Program-made: the position numbers and the translations under genes | The notes under the pieces: generated by a model | The model's input: the letters and a program-made list of their open reading frames with translations, nothing else | What the model was told of the DNA's origin: nothing | Databases searched by the model: none | Origin: Gammaproteobacteria bacterium UBA6173 | Lineage (GTDB): Bacteria; Pseudomonadota; Gammaproteobacteria; Pseudomonadales; Pseudohongiellaceae | DNA: 6,079 bases | Assembly (NCBI GenBank): GCA_002422225.1 | Contig: DITX01000175.1 | Coordinates: forward strand, 1-6,079 | Direction of reading: 5' to 3' | Shown here: positions 5,697-6,079 of the stretch, piece after piece | How positions within the stretch are numbered: position 1 is the stretch's first letter | Layout of the letters: every line of letters begins with the position of its first letter

Positions 5697-6079
5697 TCAC
5701 GGCAATATTTCGAAACTGAAGGCGCCGTGATGATGTTGACCAAACTCATCCTCGCTGTATACCTCAATCCGATGAACGCCGGGCACCAATGACGCTGGTA
5801 GCGCGATCTCCCAGATATGTGCTGAACGCGTGGGTCTGCTGATGGGGTGATCCGAGTGCTGCAGCTGCTCATACAGCCTTTCCATAAACGGATCGGTGCG
5901 CACTGTGTAGGTCATCGCTTGCCGCTCACCATTGTTCAAGGACATCCAGAGTCGGTCGCGGGCGCCGCCATCAAACAGATTCACAACCACTTTGCTTGCG
6001 GCAGGCAGATGACCACGATTGATAGCGCTCTGTATGGGTTCAATCAACGGCGGATCAAGCGTGATACGCATATGTTGGT
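5697..6079 (-). CDS. Calcineurin-like metallophosphoesterase, C-terminal domain (5'-truncated by window edge)
   Basis: Only the last 126 or so codons are visible. The reading frame stays open through the right edge, so the Met encoded at 6069-6071 is probably internal; the residues before it read Gln-His. The visible sequence resembles the C-terminal domain attached to a family of calcineurin-like phosphoesterases: HMRITLDPP at its start, VVVNLFDGGARDRLWMSLNN (counting from the Met at 6071, residues 28-47), a TDPFMERLY segment (59-67), SAHIWEIALPASLVPGVHRI (83-102) and the final DEFGQHHHGAFSFEI (108-122). In such proteins the N-terminal metal-binding phosphoesterase domain does the catalysis; none of its Asp/His motifs is in this window, so activity cannot be judged. 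No transmembrane segment or cysteine is seen in the visible part. It converges on the lipoprotein gene and is not part of its transcript. The domain match is from recalled family patterns and is fairly firm. Confidence 0.78.
   Translation of the reverse strand, partial: QHMRITLDPPLIEPIQSAINRGHLPAASKVVVNLFDGGARDRLWMSLNNGERQAMTYTVRTDPFMERLYEQLQHSDHPISRPTRSAHIWEIALPASLVPGVHRIEVYSEDEFGQHHHGAFSFEILP

Noticed and set aside
1..6079. Mobile element, prophage, CRISPR array or defence system
   Set aside because: No transposase, integrase, terminal inverted repeats, spaced direct repeats or known defence domains were seen. The MoxR ATPase alone is not evidence of a defence system given its DUF58 and transglutaminase neighbours.

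Overview
The window looks like chromosomal DNA of a Gram-negative proteobacterium, most likely a gammaproteobacterium. The reasons are an outer-membrane-type lipoprotein, a Sec-exported periplasmic SYLF protein, and a MoxR / DUF58 / TgpA-type transglutaminase cluster in the order seen in Pseudomonas and relatives. Base composition looks close to balanced. There is no rRNA, tRNA, mobile element, CRISPR array or phage gene, and no species can be named from the sequence alone.

Region 1 (27-3840, + strand) is a tight three-gene operon: a cytoplasmic MoxR AAA+ ATPase, a two-helix membrane protein with a DUF58 domain, and a TgpA-like inner-membrane protein with a complete Cys-His-Asp transglutaminase triad on its periplasmic part. 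Neighbouring genes overlap by 43 nt and 4 nt, so translation is probably coupled. The likely arrangement is an ATPase chaperone acting on a DUF58 partner at the inner membrane, with the transglutaminase-like enzyme as the periplasmic output. The enzyme's natural substrate is unknown.

Region 2 (3841-5653, + strand) follows a 108-bp gap holding a weak -10-like hexamer, a small hairpin and a good ribosome binding site. It encodes a secreted SYLF/YSC84 (lipid-binding type) protein. Overlapping that gene by 35 nt, and starting from a TTG codon, is a lipoprotein with about seven propeller-like repeats, an Asp-box and a CxCC...CP cysteine set. The two are probably co-translated envelope proteins.

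Region 3 (5697-6079, - strand) is the C-terminal part of a convergent gene that runs off the right edge. It resembles the C-terminal domain of calcineurin-like metallophosphoesterases. The catalytic domain lies outside the window.

Most of the window is recognisable envelope housekeeping. The least characterised part is the SYLF / CxCC-propeller lipoprotein pair; I see no clearly new multi-gene system.
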